Part shown: positions 8,752-16,287 of the stretch, piece by piece
Numbering within the stretch: position 1 is the first letter of the stretch
How the letters are laid out: the number at the start of each line of letters is the position of its first letter
The notes under the pieces: generated by a model
Database searches by the model: none
Told to the model about the DNA's origin: nothing
What the model saw: only the letters and a program-made list of their open reading frames with translations
Program-made: the position numbers and the translations under genes
Source of the DNA: a bacterium
GTDB lineage: Bacteria; Planctomycetota; JAFGQW01
Direction: 5' to 3'
Assembly (NCBI GenBank): GCA_030426805.1
Contig: JAUHXU010000003.1
Span: 601,488 to 665,487, forward strand
DNA length: 64,000 nucleotides

Positions 8752-8757
8752 TACGAT
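8752..8757 (+). promoter_or_regulatory. -10-like TACGAT, predicted leaderless start
   Basis: TACGAT ends 7 nt before the ATG at 8765, so transcription would start at or next to the start codon. No Shine-Dalgarno sequence precedes this ATG. Confidence 0.4.
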
Positions 8758-8764
8758 GCGTCCG

Positions 8765-9814
8765 ATGCGATCCCTTCGACGCGCGCTGCCGTGGGCGGCC
8801 CTCTTCTCGATCGTGCTGCACGGCGCGTGGCTCGTGCTCGCCCCGTCGCGCGGCTGGGCCGAAGCGTGGGCGACCTCGATCTACCCGACCGCTGCGCGCG
8901 GGATCGGCTTCGTGCCGGACCTCGTGCCGTTCTCGATCACGCTCGTGCTCGGCGGCACACTGATCGCCGGAGCAGTCGGTTCGCTCGTCGCGCTCGGGAT
9001 CGCGTGGCGCCGCCGACGAATCGGCGCCGCCGCACGTCGACTCGGCGGCGCGTGGCTCGTCGTGCTCGCGCTCGTCTTCCACGGCTTCTTCGTCGGTTGG
9101 GGCTACCACTACCTGCGTCCGCCCCTGCCGGTGCGGGCGGGCTGGGAGGCCGCCGACCCCGACGCGATCGCCGCCTTCCGACGCACGGCGGTCCAAGCGA
9201 CGAACGCCGCGTGGGTGCCGATCGCCGACTGGGATCCGGACGACCTCGCGACGCGCGTGCGTGCGGCCGTCGACCGCGCCGCGCGCCGCCTCGGCGACGC
9301 AGGCCTCCCGGTCGCCCACCGACTGAAGCCGCCGCTCCCCGCGGGGCTCCTCGCGATGATCGGGACCTACGGGTTCATCAGCCCGTGGCTGCTCGAGGCA
9401 CACGTCGACCTGCGGCTCCCGCCGCCGATGCGCGCGTTCACCGCCGCGCACGAACAGGCGCACCTCGCCGGCTACGCGCCGGAGGGCGACGCGAACTTCG
9501 TCGCGTGGCTCGCGCTGACGACCTCCGAAGACCCGCGCCTCCGCTACGCCGGCCACTTCGGCGTGCTCCCCTACGCCGTCACCGCGGAGACCGCGGCGAC
9601 GATCGCGCCGTCGGTGCGCGACGACCTCGCCGCGTTGCGCGCGTATCGGCGGGCGACCGTCTCACGCCGGATCGAACGCGGCGCGAAAGCCGCCTACGAG
9701 GTCTACCTGAAGGCGAACCGCGTCGAGGGTGGCCTCGCGAGCTACGCGACCGTCGTCGGACTCATCGCGCGCTACGAGCGATCGCGAACCCGAACCCCAC
9801 CCACGCGCCGATGA
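8765..9814 (+). CDS. DUF3810-type membrane metalloprotease-like protein
   Basis: 349 aa. I chose ATG 8765 because of the adjacent -10-like element; 8756 and GTG 8744 are alternatives. Three TM helices lie in the first 115 residues. The extracytoplasmic C-terminal domain has HEQAH followed by a Gly-Asp-Ala-Asn-Phe stretch, preceded by GFISPWLLEAHVDL. This matches the zinc-binding HExxH region of the DUF3810 family, in which the segment usually reads E-x-E-A-N-F. Here the first acidic residue is replaced by Gly (EGDANF), though Glu may still be supplied nearby. Its 3' end overlaps the convergent O-antigen ligase-like gene by 53 bp. Confidence 0.75.
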   Translation: MRSLRRALPWAALFSIVLHGAWLVLAPSRGWAEAWATSIYPTAARGIGFVPDLVPFSITLVLGGTLIAGAVGSLVALGIAWRRRRIGAAARRLGGAWLVVLALVFHGFFVGWGYHYLRPPLPVRAGWEAADPDAIAAFRRTAVQATNAAWVPIADWDPDDLATRVRAAVDRAARRLGDAGLPVAHRLKPPLPAGLLAMIGTYGFISPWLLEAHVDLRLPPPMRAFTAAHEQAHLAGYAPEGDANFVAWLALTTSEDPRLRYAGHFGVLPYAVTAETAATIAPSVRDDLAALRAYRRATVSRRIERGAKAAYEVYLKANRVEGGLASYATVVGLIARYERSRTRTPPTRR

Positions 9815-10946
9815 TCGGCGTCATCTGCTCGAGCAACACGTGCTCGATCGTGAACGCGAGCAGCGACCAGCCGACGAAGACGGCGAGCACCGCGACCGCG
9901 ACCGCCGGGCCCCTGCGCGCGGCGCCGACGAGCCGCCACACGACGACACCCCAGATCCACGCGGCGAGCGCCAAACCGATCACGCCGAGCTCGAACGCGA
10001 TCTCGAGCGGCGTGTTGTGCGCCGAGTTGTAGAGCGCGTCGGGGCGCGACGATCGCCGCTCCCATGCGGCGTGGAAGTTCTTGTAGCCGTAGCCATGCCC
10101 GACCCACGGCTGCTCGAACACCATCTCCCTCGCGCCGGCCCAGATCTCCGGGCGGTGGTGCAACGACTGCACGAATCGCTCCGGCGTGACCATGTCCCGG
10201 ACGCGATCGCCGACGTAGCCCTTCGGTGCGAGCCACGCGGTCAGTGCGACCGCGACGACGAGCGCCGCCCCGATCGCGAGCGCACGCCGACTGCGCAGCG
10301 CGCCGAACACGGCGGTCGCGACCAGCGCGGCGACCCACGCGCCCCGCGACAGCGTGAAGAAGAGCGTCGCGAGCACCGGCAGCGCGAGCGCGACACGCAC
10401 CCACACCCGCCGGATCGGCAGCGCCGCGACGAGCATCAGCCCGACGAGCATCCAGTCGGCGCAGTGGTTCGGGTGGTCGAACGTCCCGAACACGCGGTAG
10501 CGATCGACACCGATGTGCAGCAGGCGCTGCACGAGCGCGACGGCGACGCACACGCCGACGCCGACCGCGAACGCGTTCGCGAACGCCGGGACGCGACGTC
10601 GTGCATGGGTCGCGACGAGCCAGAACATCCCGACGCCGCGCAGCAGGTCGCGCCACAGCAGGTTGCGCGTATCCCGCGGCAACTCCGCCCAGCCGAGGCT
10701 CGCGACCGCGAGCACGCCGAACAGCACCAGCGGCAACTCGAGGCCGGTGCGCGCGAACGGCCACCGCCGCGTCCGCACACCGCGGAGCGCACCGAGCGCG
10801 ACGGCGACCGTGAACGGCGCGGCGAACAGCAGCGTCGGCCCGTCGTCGAACGGCAACGCGGCGACCGCACACCACGTGACCGCGGCTGCGGCGCGCTCGA
10901 GCACCGGCCCCCGCGGGAGCCGTCGGCGAATCGCGGTGCACCTCAT
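9762..10946 (-). CDS. O-antigen ligase/polymerase-like membrane protein
   Basis: 394 aa with about ten hydrophobic helices. Central features match the Wzy_C/O-antigen ligase family: a polytopic membrane protein, a periplasmic loop with GHGYGYKNFHAAWE and, shortly after, the SAHNTPLEIAFELGVIGL motif, whose His-Asn is typical. It probably joins or polymerises glycan chains on a lipid carrier at the periplasmic face. The start is set by ATG 10946, which follows a -10-like TAAGCT by 7 nt and has no ribosome site. Its tail overlaps the convergent DUF3810 gene. The divergent CPBP gene begins only 50 bp away. Confidence 0.8.
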   Translation of the reverse strand: MRCTAIRRRLPRGPVLERAAAAVTWCAVAALPFDDGPTLLFAAPFTVAVALGALRGVRTRRWPFARTGLELPLVLFGVLAVASLGWAELPRDTRNLLWRDLLRGVGMFWLVATHARRRVPAFANAFAVGVGVCVAVALVQRLLHIGVDRYRVFGTFDHPNHCADWMLVGLMLVAALPIRRVWVRVALALPVLATLFFTLSRGAWVAALVATAVFGALRSRRALAIGAALVVAVALTAWLAPKGYVGDRVRDMVTPERFVQSLHHRPEIWAGAREMVFEQPWVGHGYGYKNFHAAWERRSSRPDALYNSAHNTPLEIAFELGVIGLALAAWIWGVVVWRLVGAARRGPAVAVAVLAVFVGWSLLAFTIEHVLLEQMTPIIGAWVGFGFAIARSAR

Positions 10947-10953
10947 CGCGGCC

Positions 10954-10989
10954 AGCTTACTCGCTCCACCGGCGATCCCCCAGTATGAT
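10954..10989. promoter_or_regulatory. Divergent promoter region with two -10-like boxes
   Basis: TATGAT (10984-10989, plus) ends 7 nt before ATG 10997. TAAGCT (10954-10959, minus) ends 7 nt before ATG 10946. The whole region between the divergent genes is only 50 bp, which fits leaderless transcription on both sides. The minus box is weak. Confidence 0.45.
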
Positions 10990-10996
10990 GCCGCGG

Positions 10997-11605
10997 ATGA
11001 CACGTGCGCATGCCGAACTCCTCGCGGTCGTCGCGACCGGCGCCGTGCACCTCGTGTTCGAGGAAGTGCTCGGGCAGAAGGCCGCGTTCATCGCGGTCGC
11101 GGCGGTCGGCTGGGCGGCCTACATCGCGTGGTCGGTTCGTCGCGACCGAGCGATCCTGGACGAATGGGGCCTCGGCCGACGCGGTCTTGGCGACACGGCT
11201 CGCGCCGCGGCGCTCGTGTTCGTCGCGGGCACGATCGCGCTCGGCGGCACCTCGATCGCCCTCGGCCATTTCGGCGTCCACTGGCACATGCTGCCGCTGC
11301 TCGCGCTCTACCCGGTGTGGGGCGTCGTGCAGCAGTTCGTCGTGCAGGCGCTGCTCGCGCGCAACCTCGAGCGATGCGGCGCCCCGCCGGTGGCGACGAC
11401 CGTGGTCACGGCACTCCTGTTCGGCATCGTGCATTGGCCCGACCGCTTCCTGATGGCCGCGACGGCGGTGCTCGCGCTGCTCTTCACGCCGATCTGGCTA
11501 CGCCACCGCAACGTCTGGCCACTGGGTGTCGTCCACGGATGGCTCGGCGTGCTCGCCTACTACTGGCTCCTCGGGCGGGATCCGTGGAGCGAGCTGTTCG
11601 GCTGA
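10997..11605 (+). CDS. CPBP family intramembrane metalloprotease-like protein
   Basis: 202 aa with about six TM helices. Motifs follow the CPBP (CAAX protease and bacteriocin-processing, Abi) order: YPVWGVVQQFVVQALLARNLE in place of EExxxR, then FGIVHWP and GVVHGWLG with the two conserved His. The first Glu pair is Gln-Gln, as in one known subgroup, so protease activity is uncertain. ATG 10997 has no ribosome site but lies 7 nt after TATGAT. Role unknown; it is not clearly in an operon. Confidence 0.75.
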   Translation: MTRAHAELLAVVATGAVHLVFEEVLGQKAAFIAVAAVGWAAYIAWSVRRDRAILDEWGLGRRGLGDTARAAALVFVAGTIALGGTSIALGHFGVHWHMLPLLALYPVWGVVQQFVVQALLARNLERCGAPPVATTVVTALLFGIVHWPDRFLMAATAVLALLFTPIWLRHRNVWPLGVVHGWLGVLAYYWLLGRDPWSELFG

Positions 11606-11621
11606 CCGCGGTGCCGCACGC

Positions 11622-12467
11622 CTACGCGTGGCGCCACAGCATCACGAGGTTCGCGCCGAGGTAGACGAAGTAGCCGATGAGCACCGCCCGCAACCGCATC
11701 TCGCGCTCGTGCGCGCGGTCACGGCCCGGCGGCGTCGGCGCGATCGCGTCGGCCGCACGGAAGAAGCGCATCAGGATCGCCCACTCGGCGATCGCGACGA
11801 CCAGCCACGGGTAGGCCGCGAACACCGACGCCCACACGAGCCGCGAGCCGGCGGGCAGGCGCGTCGCGTAGCCGAGGAGCATGACCGCCAACGGGCACAC
11901 GATCGCGAGCCATGGCAGCCACGGGTAGTCGTTCGCGAAGCGCTGCACACGATGCTCGCTGCACACCGCCGTCTCGAGGAGCGCGCCGAACGCGTCGTCG
12001 TCGACCGCCGACGCACGCCCCGCCGCGACGAGGCCCGAGCGAAGGCGGCGGACCAGGCGGTCGGCACCGGCGAGGCTCGTCGCGATCTCGATCCGCGCAT
12101 CGTGCGACACGACGGTCGCCGCACCGCTCACGCCCGGCAACACGCGCACCGCGACGCGCTCGACGTCCTCGAAGCGAATCGTGCGCTCCGCCCACGGGCT
12201 CCGCTCCTCGACGCTCTCGGCGGTCACGACGATGCGACGCTTCGACCAGCCGAGCGCGGTCCAGAGCGCGCCGCCCGCGACGAGCGCAGCCGCCGCGATC
12301 AAGCCGAGCACGATCCACCGCGTACCGGCATCGACCGGACCGATCGAATACCACAGCACGGCGAGCGCGACGACGCCGGCCGCGATCAGGACGATCGCGA
12401 ACCGGTAGGCAGCGAGCCAGAACGGGTCGATCGCGAAGGGCACGGCGCCCGGCGCGGCCGACGTCAC
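11622..12467 (-). CDS. Membrane protein with PH-like domain
   Basis: 281 aa, function unknown. GTG 12467 starts 4 bp after the stop of the HEAT-like gene, suggesting coupling. Two N-terminal TM helices (about 20-70) precede a bacterial PH-like segment (TRWIV..., KRRIVVTAESVEER..., TIRFEDVERVAVRVL). Such segments are common in YdbT/YdbS-like membrane proteins. Two or three further TM helices lie at about 180-270. The tail includes a short basic loop (RDRAHEREMRLR). Confidence 0.65.
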   Translation of the reverse strand: MTSAAPGAVPFAIDPFWLAAYRFAIVLIAAGVVALAVLWYSIGPVDAGTRWIVLGLIAAAALVAGGALWTALGWSKRRIVVTAESVEERSPWAERTIRFEDVERVAVRVLPGVSGAATVVSHDARIEIATSLAGADRLVRRLRSGLVAAGRASAVDDDAFGALLETAVCSEHRVQRFANDYPWLPWLAIVCPLAVMLLGYATRLPAGSRLVWASVFAAYPWLVVAIAEWAILMRFFRAADAIAPTPPGRDRAHEREMRLRAVLIGYFVYLGANLVMLWRHA

Positions 12468-12471
12468 CGGG

Positions 12472-13239
12472 TCAGGCGTCCCGGTCCGCGCGCATGCGGT
12501 GCTCGACGACCGCGCGGCGATCGTCGTCGAGCGAACTCCACGCGTCGGAACCGAGCCAGCGGCAACCGCGGTCGAGCCAGCGCAGAATCGTCTCGCTGCC
12601 GAGCACCGCGTCGTGGTCGCACATCGCGCGGAGCGCATCGACCGCCGCGGCGCGCACGGTCGGATGTGCTTCGTCGGCCAGTGCGTCGAGCGCGGCGGCG
12701 AGGATCGGGAGCACCTCGGGGCGACGCGTCGCGAGTCCGCGGAGAAACGCGTGTCGAACCGTGCCCGCGACGCAACGACGGAGCCACGGACAATCGCGCT
12801 GCACCCACGTCTCGAGCACGTGCCACCCGAACGTCTGGTGGTGTTCGAGCAACGGGATCATCGCGCGGCGCGCAGCCGCCTCGGACACCCACCAGCGCTC
12901 CCCGCTCGTGACGAGGAACTCGATCTCGGTGACCGCGAGACGCGGGTTGCGCACGGCCGTGCGCCCGTAGAACGCGGTCGTGATGACGACCATCCCGACG
13001 TCGGTGCGGGCCGCGTGGACGATCTGGCGAAAGGCCGGCGACACCGCGTCGATCGCGATCGGCGCGTGGGCCGCCATGCCGTCCGCTGCCGCCTCCAGGC
13101 TGGCGAACGGGATCCGGAGCGCCGAGAGTTCGCGCAGGATGCGGTGGGACTGGAACCGCTCACCGCGGATCAGGCGGTGCATCGCCTCCCGACCCCGGTC
13201 CCGCACGAACTCGGCTGTCGCACACTCGGTCATATTCAC
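12472..13239 (-). CDS. HEAT-repeat-like protein
   Basis: 255 aa, all-helical, soluble. Helical pairs with the HEAT/armadillo look are visible across about 100-230 (PWLRRCVAGTVRHAFLRGL, VLPILAAALDALADEAHPTVRAAAVDALRAM). The Trp/His-rich centre (FGWHVLETWVQRDCPW) recalls AlkD-type DNA-glycosylase repeats, but the catalytic residues cannot be assigned. The start is ambiguous: GTG 13239, or ATG 13233 with AGGTGA immediately upstream. It heads a two-gene operon with the PH-like membrane protein. Confidence 0.65.
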   Translation of the reverse strand: MNMTECATAEFVRDRGREAMHRLIRGERFQSHRILRELSALRIPFASLEAAADGMAAHAPIAIDAVSPAFRQIVHAARTDVGMVVITTAFYGRTAVRNPRLAVTEIEFLVTSGERWWVSEAAARRAMIPLLEHHQTFGWHVLETWVQRDCPWLRRCVAGTVRHAFLRGLATRRPEVLPILAAALDALADEAHPTVRAAAVDALRAMCDHDAVLGSETILRWLDRGCRWLGSDAWSSLDDDRRAVVEHRMRADRDA

Positions 13240-13433
13240 CTGCCCGGTCTCTGACGTTCATTCCCGCTTGCGAGCGGCGTCAACGATAGCGGGGGCTCCG
13301 CTGCGTGCAAAGCGCAAAGAACGAGAAAGACGTCTCATATCGATCCTGTAACCCCTTCTTTTTCAAGTGGTTATATCCAACCGGCTTATCAGCTGTGCGA
13401 ATTCGCTTCGCGCTGGATAACCGGGACATCTTG

Positions 13434-13439
13434 TAGAAT
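13434..13439 (+). promoter_or_regulatory. -10 element TAGAAT for the riboswitch transcript
   Basis: TAGAAT lies in an AT-richer patch about 65 nt upstream of the aptamer. No convincing -35 is seen. The 13240-13433 part of the gap also holds AT-rich sequence likely to contain the promoter of the minus-strand HEAT-like gene. Confidence 0.45.
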
Positions 13440-13502
13440 CATGTTGGCGAAGCCGACACGTGAGGTACGGTTTCGCAGGTGAGTGAGCCCCGATCTCGGG
13501 GC

Positions 13503-13601
13503 GCCTCGATTCAGGGCAAACCGCTCGAAAGGGCGGGACGCAAAGCCAAGGGCCTACCCCCGGTCTCACACAAGTCCGGGCATGGCAGCCGGTTGCCGAG
13601 G
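13503..13601 (+). ncRNA. Cyclic di-GMP-I (GEMM) riboswitch aptamer
   Basis: The sequence contains the family's conserved blocks in order. CAGGGCAAACC comes first, then stem CCGCTC-GAAA-GGGCGG with its GNRA tetraloop, then GGGACGCAAAGCC with the tetraloop receptor ending GGGCCTA. The second stem is CCCGG...CCGGG, followed by GGCAGCCGGTTGCCG and the closing stem CCTCG/CGAGG (13504-13508 with 13597-13601). The residue I align with G20 of the Vc2 aptamer is G, which favours c-di-GMP over cGAMP. It lies in the leader of the secreted glycosidase-like gene at 13676. Confidence 0.93.
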
Positions 13602-13605
13602 AACA

Positions 13606-13629
13606 GCGGAGGTCCGCACGGACCGCCGC
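13606..13629 (+). promoter_or_regulatory. Possible expression-platform hairpin of the riboswitch
   Basis: GCGG-A-GGTCC GCAC GGACC-G-CCGC forms a stable hairpin directly after the aptamer. There is no T tract, so control would more likely act on translation or through a Rho-type mechanism. The ribosome site GGGAGA (13661-13666) is further downstream. Confidence 0.4.
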
Positions 13630-13675
13630 GATGGATTTCCGTACGGCGCCGGCTCGGCACGGGAGACGGAAACCC

Positions 13676-16156
13676 ATGACGACGGGACGCAAGCGCCTGG
13701 CAGCGATCGCGCTGCTCTTCGGGCTCGCCGTCGCGACCTCCGCGACCACGGCCACATCGCAACAGCACCGGATCTTCTCGGTTCGCAACCGCTTCTTCAT
13801 CGAAGAACTCACGACCAAAGAGGTTCGCGAATTCGACATGTGGAGCACGCGACTCGCGAACGCGTTGTTCGACTCGCGATTCACCGACCGGGTGATCGCC
13901 AACCTGGACGACTACCTCCGGTACGGCGTCAACACGCTGTCGGTCGGGATCCAGGGCGGCAACCTCGGCACGCCGGCGTTCAACACGGTCTACCCGCGTG
14001 TCTACAACAGCGACGGCACGCTCGACACGAACAGCGTCGTGTGGAAGAACCTCGACCGACTGCTCGACGAGACCGATCGTCGTGGCATCGTGCTGATGGT
14101 CCAGTATTGGTACTTCAAGCGCGACGAGAACGTCCCGAGCGACGCCGACGCGCTCAAGACGACGCGCCTCGTCACGCAGTGGCTCAAGCGCACCGGCCAC
14201 CGGAACTTCGTGCTCGATCTCGTGAACGAGTTCGGCCACACCGAGTATCAGTCGCGGCCGCTGTTCACGACCGTCCCGGGCGCACTGCAACTGCTCGACG
14301 AGGTCTACCGCGTCGATCCGTCGCTGCTCGCGGGCATGAGCCCGCCGGGCCGCCTCTTCTGCCCCGAGGGCATGGTCGGCAGTCGGTTCGTCGAAGCGAC
14401 GATCATCTACTCGCACAACCAGCCGGCGGACCCGCAGAACCCGAACGCCTATTATCTGACGGGTCTGCCGAGAGACCCGCTCGGCAAGCCGTACGTGAAC
14501 AACGAGTTCAACAAGCAGCTGCGCTACGAGAACTACCTGCAGCGCAACCCGCGGACGGGCCTCTACACGCTCGGCCACTGGGACCAGACGACGGTCGACC
14601 TCTACCTCGCCGACATGCGGGCGATCCGCGCGCTCGGCGGATATGCGAACGTCTTCTCGCACCACCAGCAATACCTGACGCGCGACACCGACATGCCGGT
14701 CGCCGAGATCGGCCCGGAGGGCGAGCAGCCCGAGGCGTCGCCGGGCGCCGGTGAACCGTCGATGCACTGGGTCTTCTCGGCGATCGCCGAGATGCGCAAG
14801 AGTGCGCCGCTGCCGCGCCACGCCGACTTCAACGACGGCTGGGCGAGCGGATTCGAGCTCGACCTCGCCGGCACGTGGTCGGTCAGCGGTGGCGTGCTGA
14901 TGCAGACCGACGCGAACGAAACGCGCGCCGTCGCCCGAACGAGCACCGCGGCCGACGACGTGACCGTGAGCGTCGAGACCGGCTTCATCGCGACCCCCGG
15001 CCCGAACGCACGGATCGTGCTCCAGCTCGGCGCCGCGTCGGAGGCCGGCCCCGCGTATCGCGTCGCGCTGACCACCGACGACGTCACGCTCGACCAACTC
15101 GGCGGTGCGCTCCAGCCGATCCGCGTTCCGCTGCCGCCGCGCTACTGGCAGCAGGTGCGGCTCGTGCGACACGAAGATCGCGTCGAGGTGTGGCTCGACG
15201 ACGTGCGCGTCATCGACGCGTCGGACACGACGCCGCTCGACGGTCGCAACCTGCTGCTGATCACCGAGAACGCGGCCGCCGCGTTCGACAACCTGCGCGC
15301 CGGGCCGCACCGCGCGGTCGACTTCGACGACCGCAAGACCGGCGGCTGGGAGCCGGCGAACGCGCAGGCGTGGAACATCGTGACGCGCACCGCGAACGAC
15401 AGCCACTGGGAGGCGTCGCTCGCATCGACGACCGCGCGCCACTCGGTGCTCGACCAACGGCTCGCCGACTTCGACTTCGAGTTCGACGCCGACCTCGAGC
15501 GCGGCACGATGGCGGGGCTGCGCTTCCGCACGACCGACCTCGACGGTGCGATGGGTGAAGGCCACTTCGTGCGCGTGATGCAGGGCGGCGTGGTCGCGCT
15601 GGACCGAACCGATGCGAGCGGCACGACCGTGCTCGGCACCGCCGTCGCGCCGGTCGCCGGCAACACGATGCGCATCCGCGTGAACGCGGTCGGCGATCGC
15701 ATCCGCGTGCTGATCGACGGCAACCCGGTACTCGCGGTCACCGATCCGGTCGACGCCGACGTCGAAGGCGGCCTTGTGCTCGTCGCGCTCGGCTCCGCGG
15801 TCGACTTCGACGACCTGCACCTGCAGACCGGACCGAACCGCTTCCCGGAGGTCACGGTGACCCCCGGTGCGGCCGGCCCGCTCGGCGCCGGCATGGCGAT
15901 CACGGTCGCCGACGGCGACGGCGCCCACGACGTCCAGCACGTCCGGGTCTACCTGAACAAGAACGACAGCTACGGCTGGGGCGACATCACGTTCCTGCTC
16001 TGGACCGACCTGTTCACGCACACGCGAAGCGCCGACGGCAAGTCCGGCACGGCGACGCTGCAAAAGACAATCATCCCCGGCGGCGAATGGACCATCCGGT
16101 TCGTGAGCCGCGACCTCCACGGCAACGTGACGACGAAGGACTACTCCGTCCGCTGA
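13676..16156 (+). CDS. Large secreted glycosidase-like protein under c-di-GMP riboswitch
   Basis: 826 aa with a signal peptide (about residues 1-28). Residues of about 40-370 look like a clan-A (beta/alpha)8 glycoside hydrolase: NTLSVGIQGG, GIVLMVQYWYF, VLDLVNEFGH (Glu185 as likely acid/base) and PVAEIGPEG (Glu344 as candidate nucleophile). Two LamG/concanavalin-like modules follow at about 380-545 and 545-705, each with W(N/S)...GTMAGLRF or YWQQVRLVRHEDRVEVWLDD-type strands. A C-terminal Ig-like domain lies at about 710-826. The protein probably acts outside the cell on a polysaccharide, perhaps its own matrix. Control by the c-di-GMP riboswitch fits a biofilm or matrix role (inference). Family and substrate are not identified. 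Confidence 0.8.
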   Translation: MTTGRKRLAAIALLFGLAVATSATTATSQQHRIFSVRNRFFIEELTTKEVREFDMWSTRLANALFDSRFTDRVIANLDDYLRYGVNTLSVGIQGGNLGTPAFNTVYPRVYNSDGTLDTNSVVWKNLDRLLDETDRRGIVLMVQYWYFKRDENVPSDADALKTTRLVTQWLKRTGHRNFVLDLVNEFGHTEYQSRPLFTTVPGALQLLDEVYRVDPSLLAGMSPPGRLFCPEGMVGSRFVEATIIYSHNQPADPQNPNAYYLTGLPRDPLGKPYVNNEFNKQLRYENYLQRNPRTGLYTLGHWDQTTVDLYLADMRAIRALGGYANVFSHHQQYLTRDTDMPVAEIGPEGEQPEASPGAGEPSMHWVFSAIAEMRKSAPLPRHADFNDGWASGFELDLAGTWSVSGGVLMQTDANETRAVARTSTAADDVTVSVETGFIATPGPNARIVLQLGAASEAGPAYRVALTTDDVTLDQLGGALQPIRVPLPPRYWQQVRLVRHEDRVEVWLDDVRVIDASDTTPLDGRNLLLITENAAAAFDNLRAGPHRAVDFDDRKTGGWEPANAQAWNIVTRTANDSHWEASLASTTARHSVLDQRLADFDFEFDADLERGTMAGLRFRTTDLDGAMGEGHFVRVMQGGVVALDRTDASGTTVLGTAVAPVAGNTMRIRVNAVGDRIRVLIDGNPVLAVTDPVDADVEGGLVLVALGSAVDFDDLHLQTGPNRFPEVTVTPGAAGPLGAGMAITVADGDGAHDVQHVRVYLNKNDSYGWGDITFLLWTDLFTHTRSADGKSGTATLQKTIIPGGEWTIRFVSRDLHGNVTTKDYSVR

Positions 16157-16179
16157 GCGTCACACCCCTTGCCAACTCA

Positions 16180-16209
16180 AGGGCGGGCCCACCCGGGCCC
16201 GCCCTTTTT
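16180..16209 (+). terminator. Strong intrinsic terminator
   Basis: Stem AGGGCGGGCCC / GGGCCCGCCCT (11 bp) with a 4-nt loop and TTTTT. It ends the glycosidase-like transcript, only about 24 nt before the next promoter. Confidence 0.9.
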
Positions 16210-16229
16210 CGTTCGGTTCCCGATCCGAC

Positions 16230-16241
16230 TGCTATACTTCG
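16230..16241 (+). promoter_or_regulatory. Extended -10 promoter TGCTATACTTCG
   Basis: TGC-TATACT (-10 at 16233-16238) lies about 50 nt before the parvulin gene ATG. The same 12-mer precedes purB on the minus strand (38269-38280), which supports a real sigma-70-type element. Confidence 0.65.
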
Positions 16242-16287
16242 GGCCCCGAAACGGTCCTTTCGTCGCTCCCGATCCACGGAGAATCCG

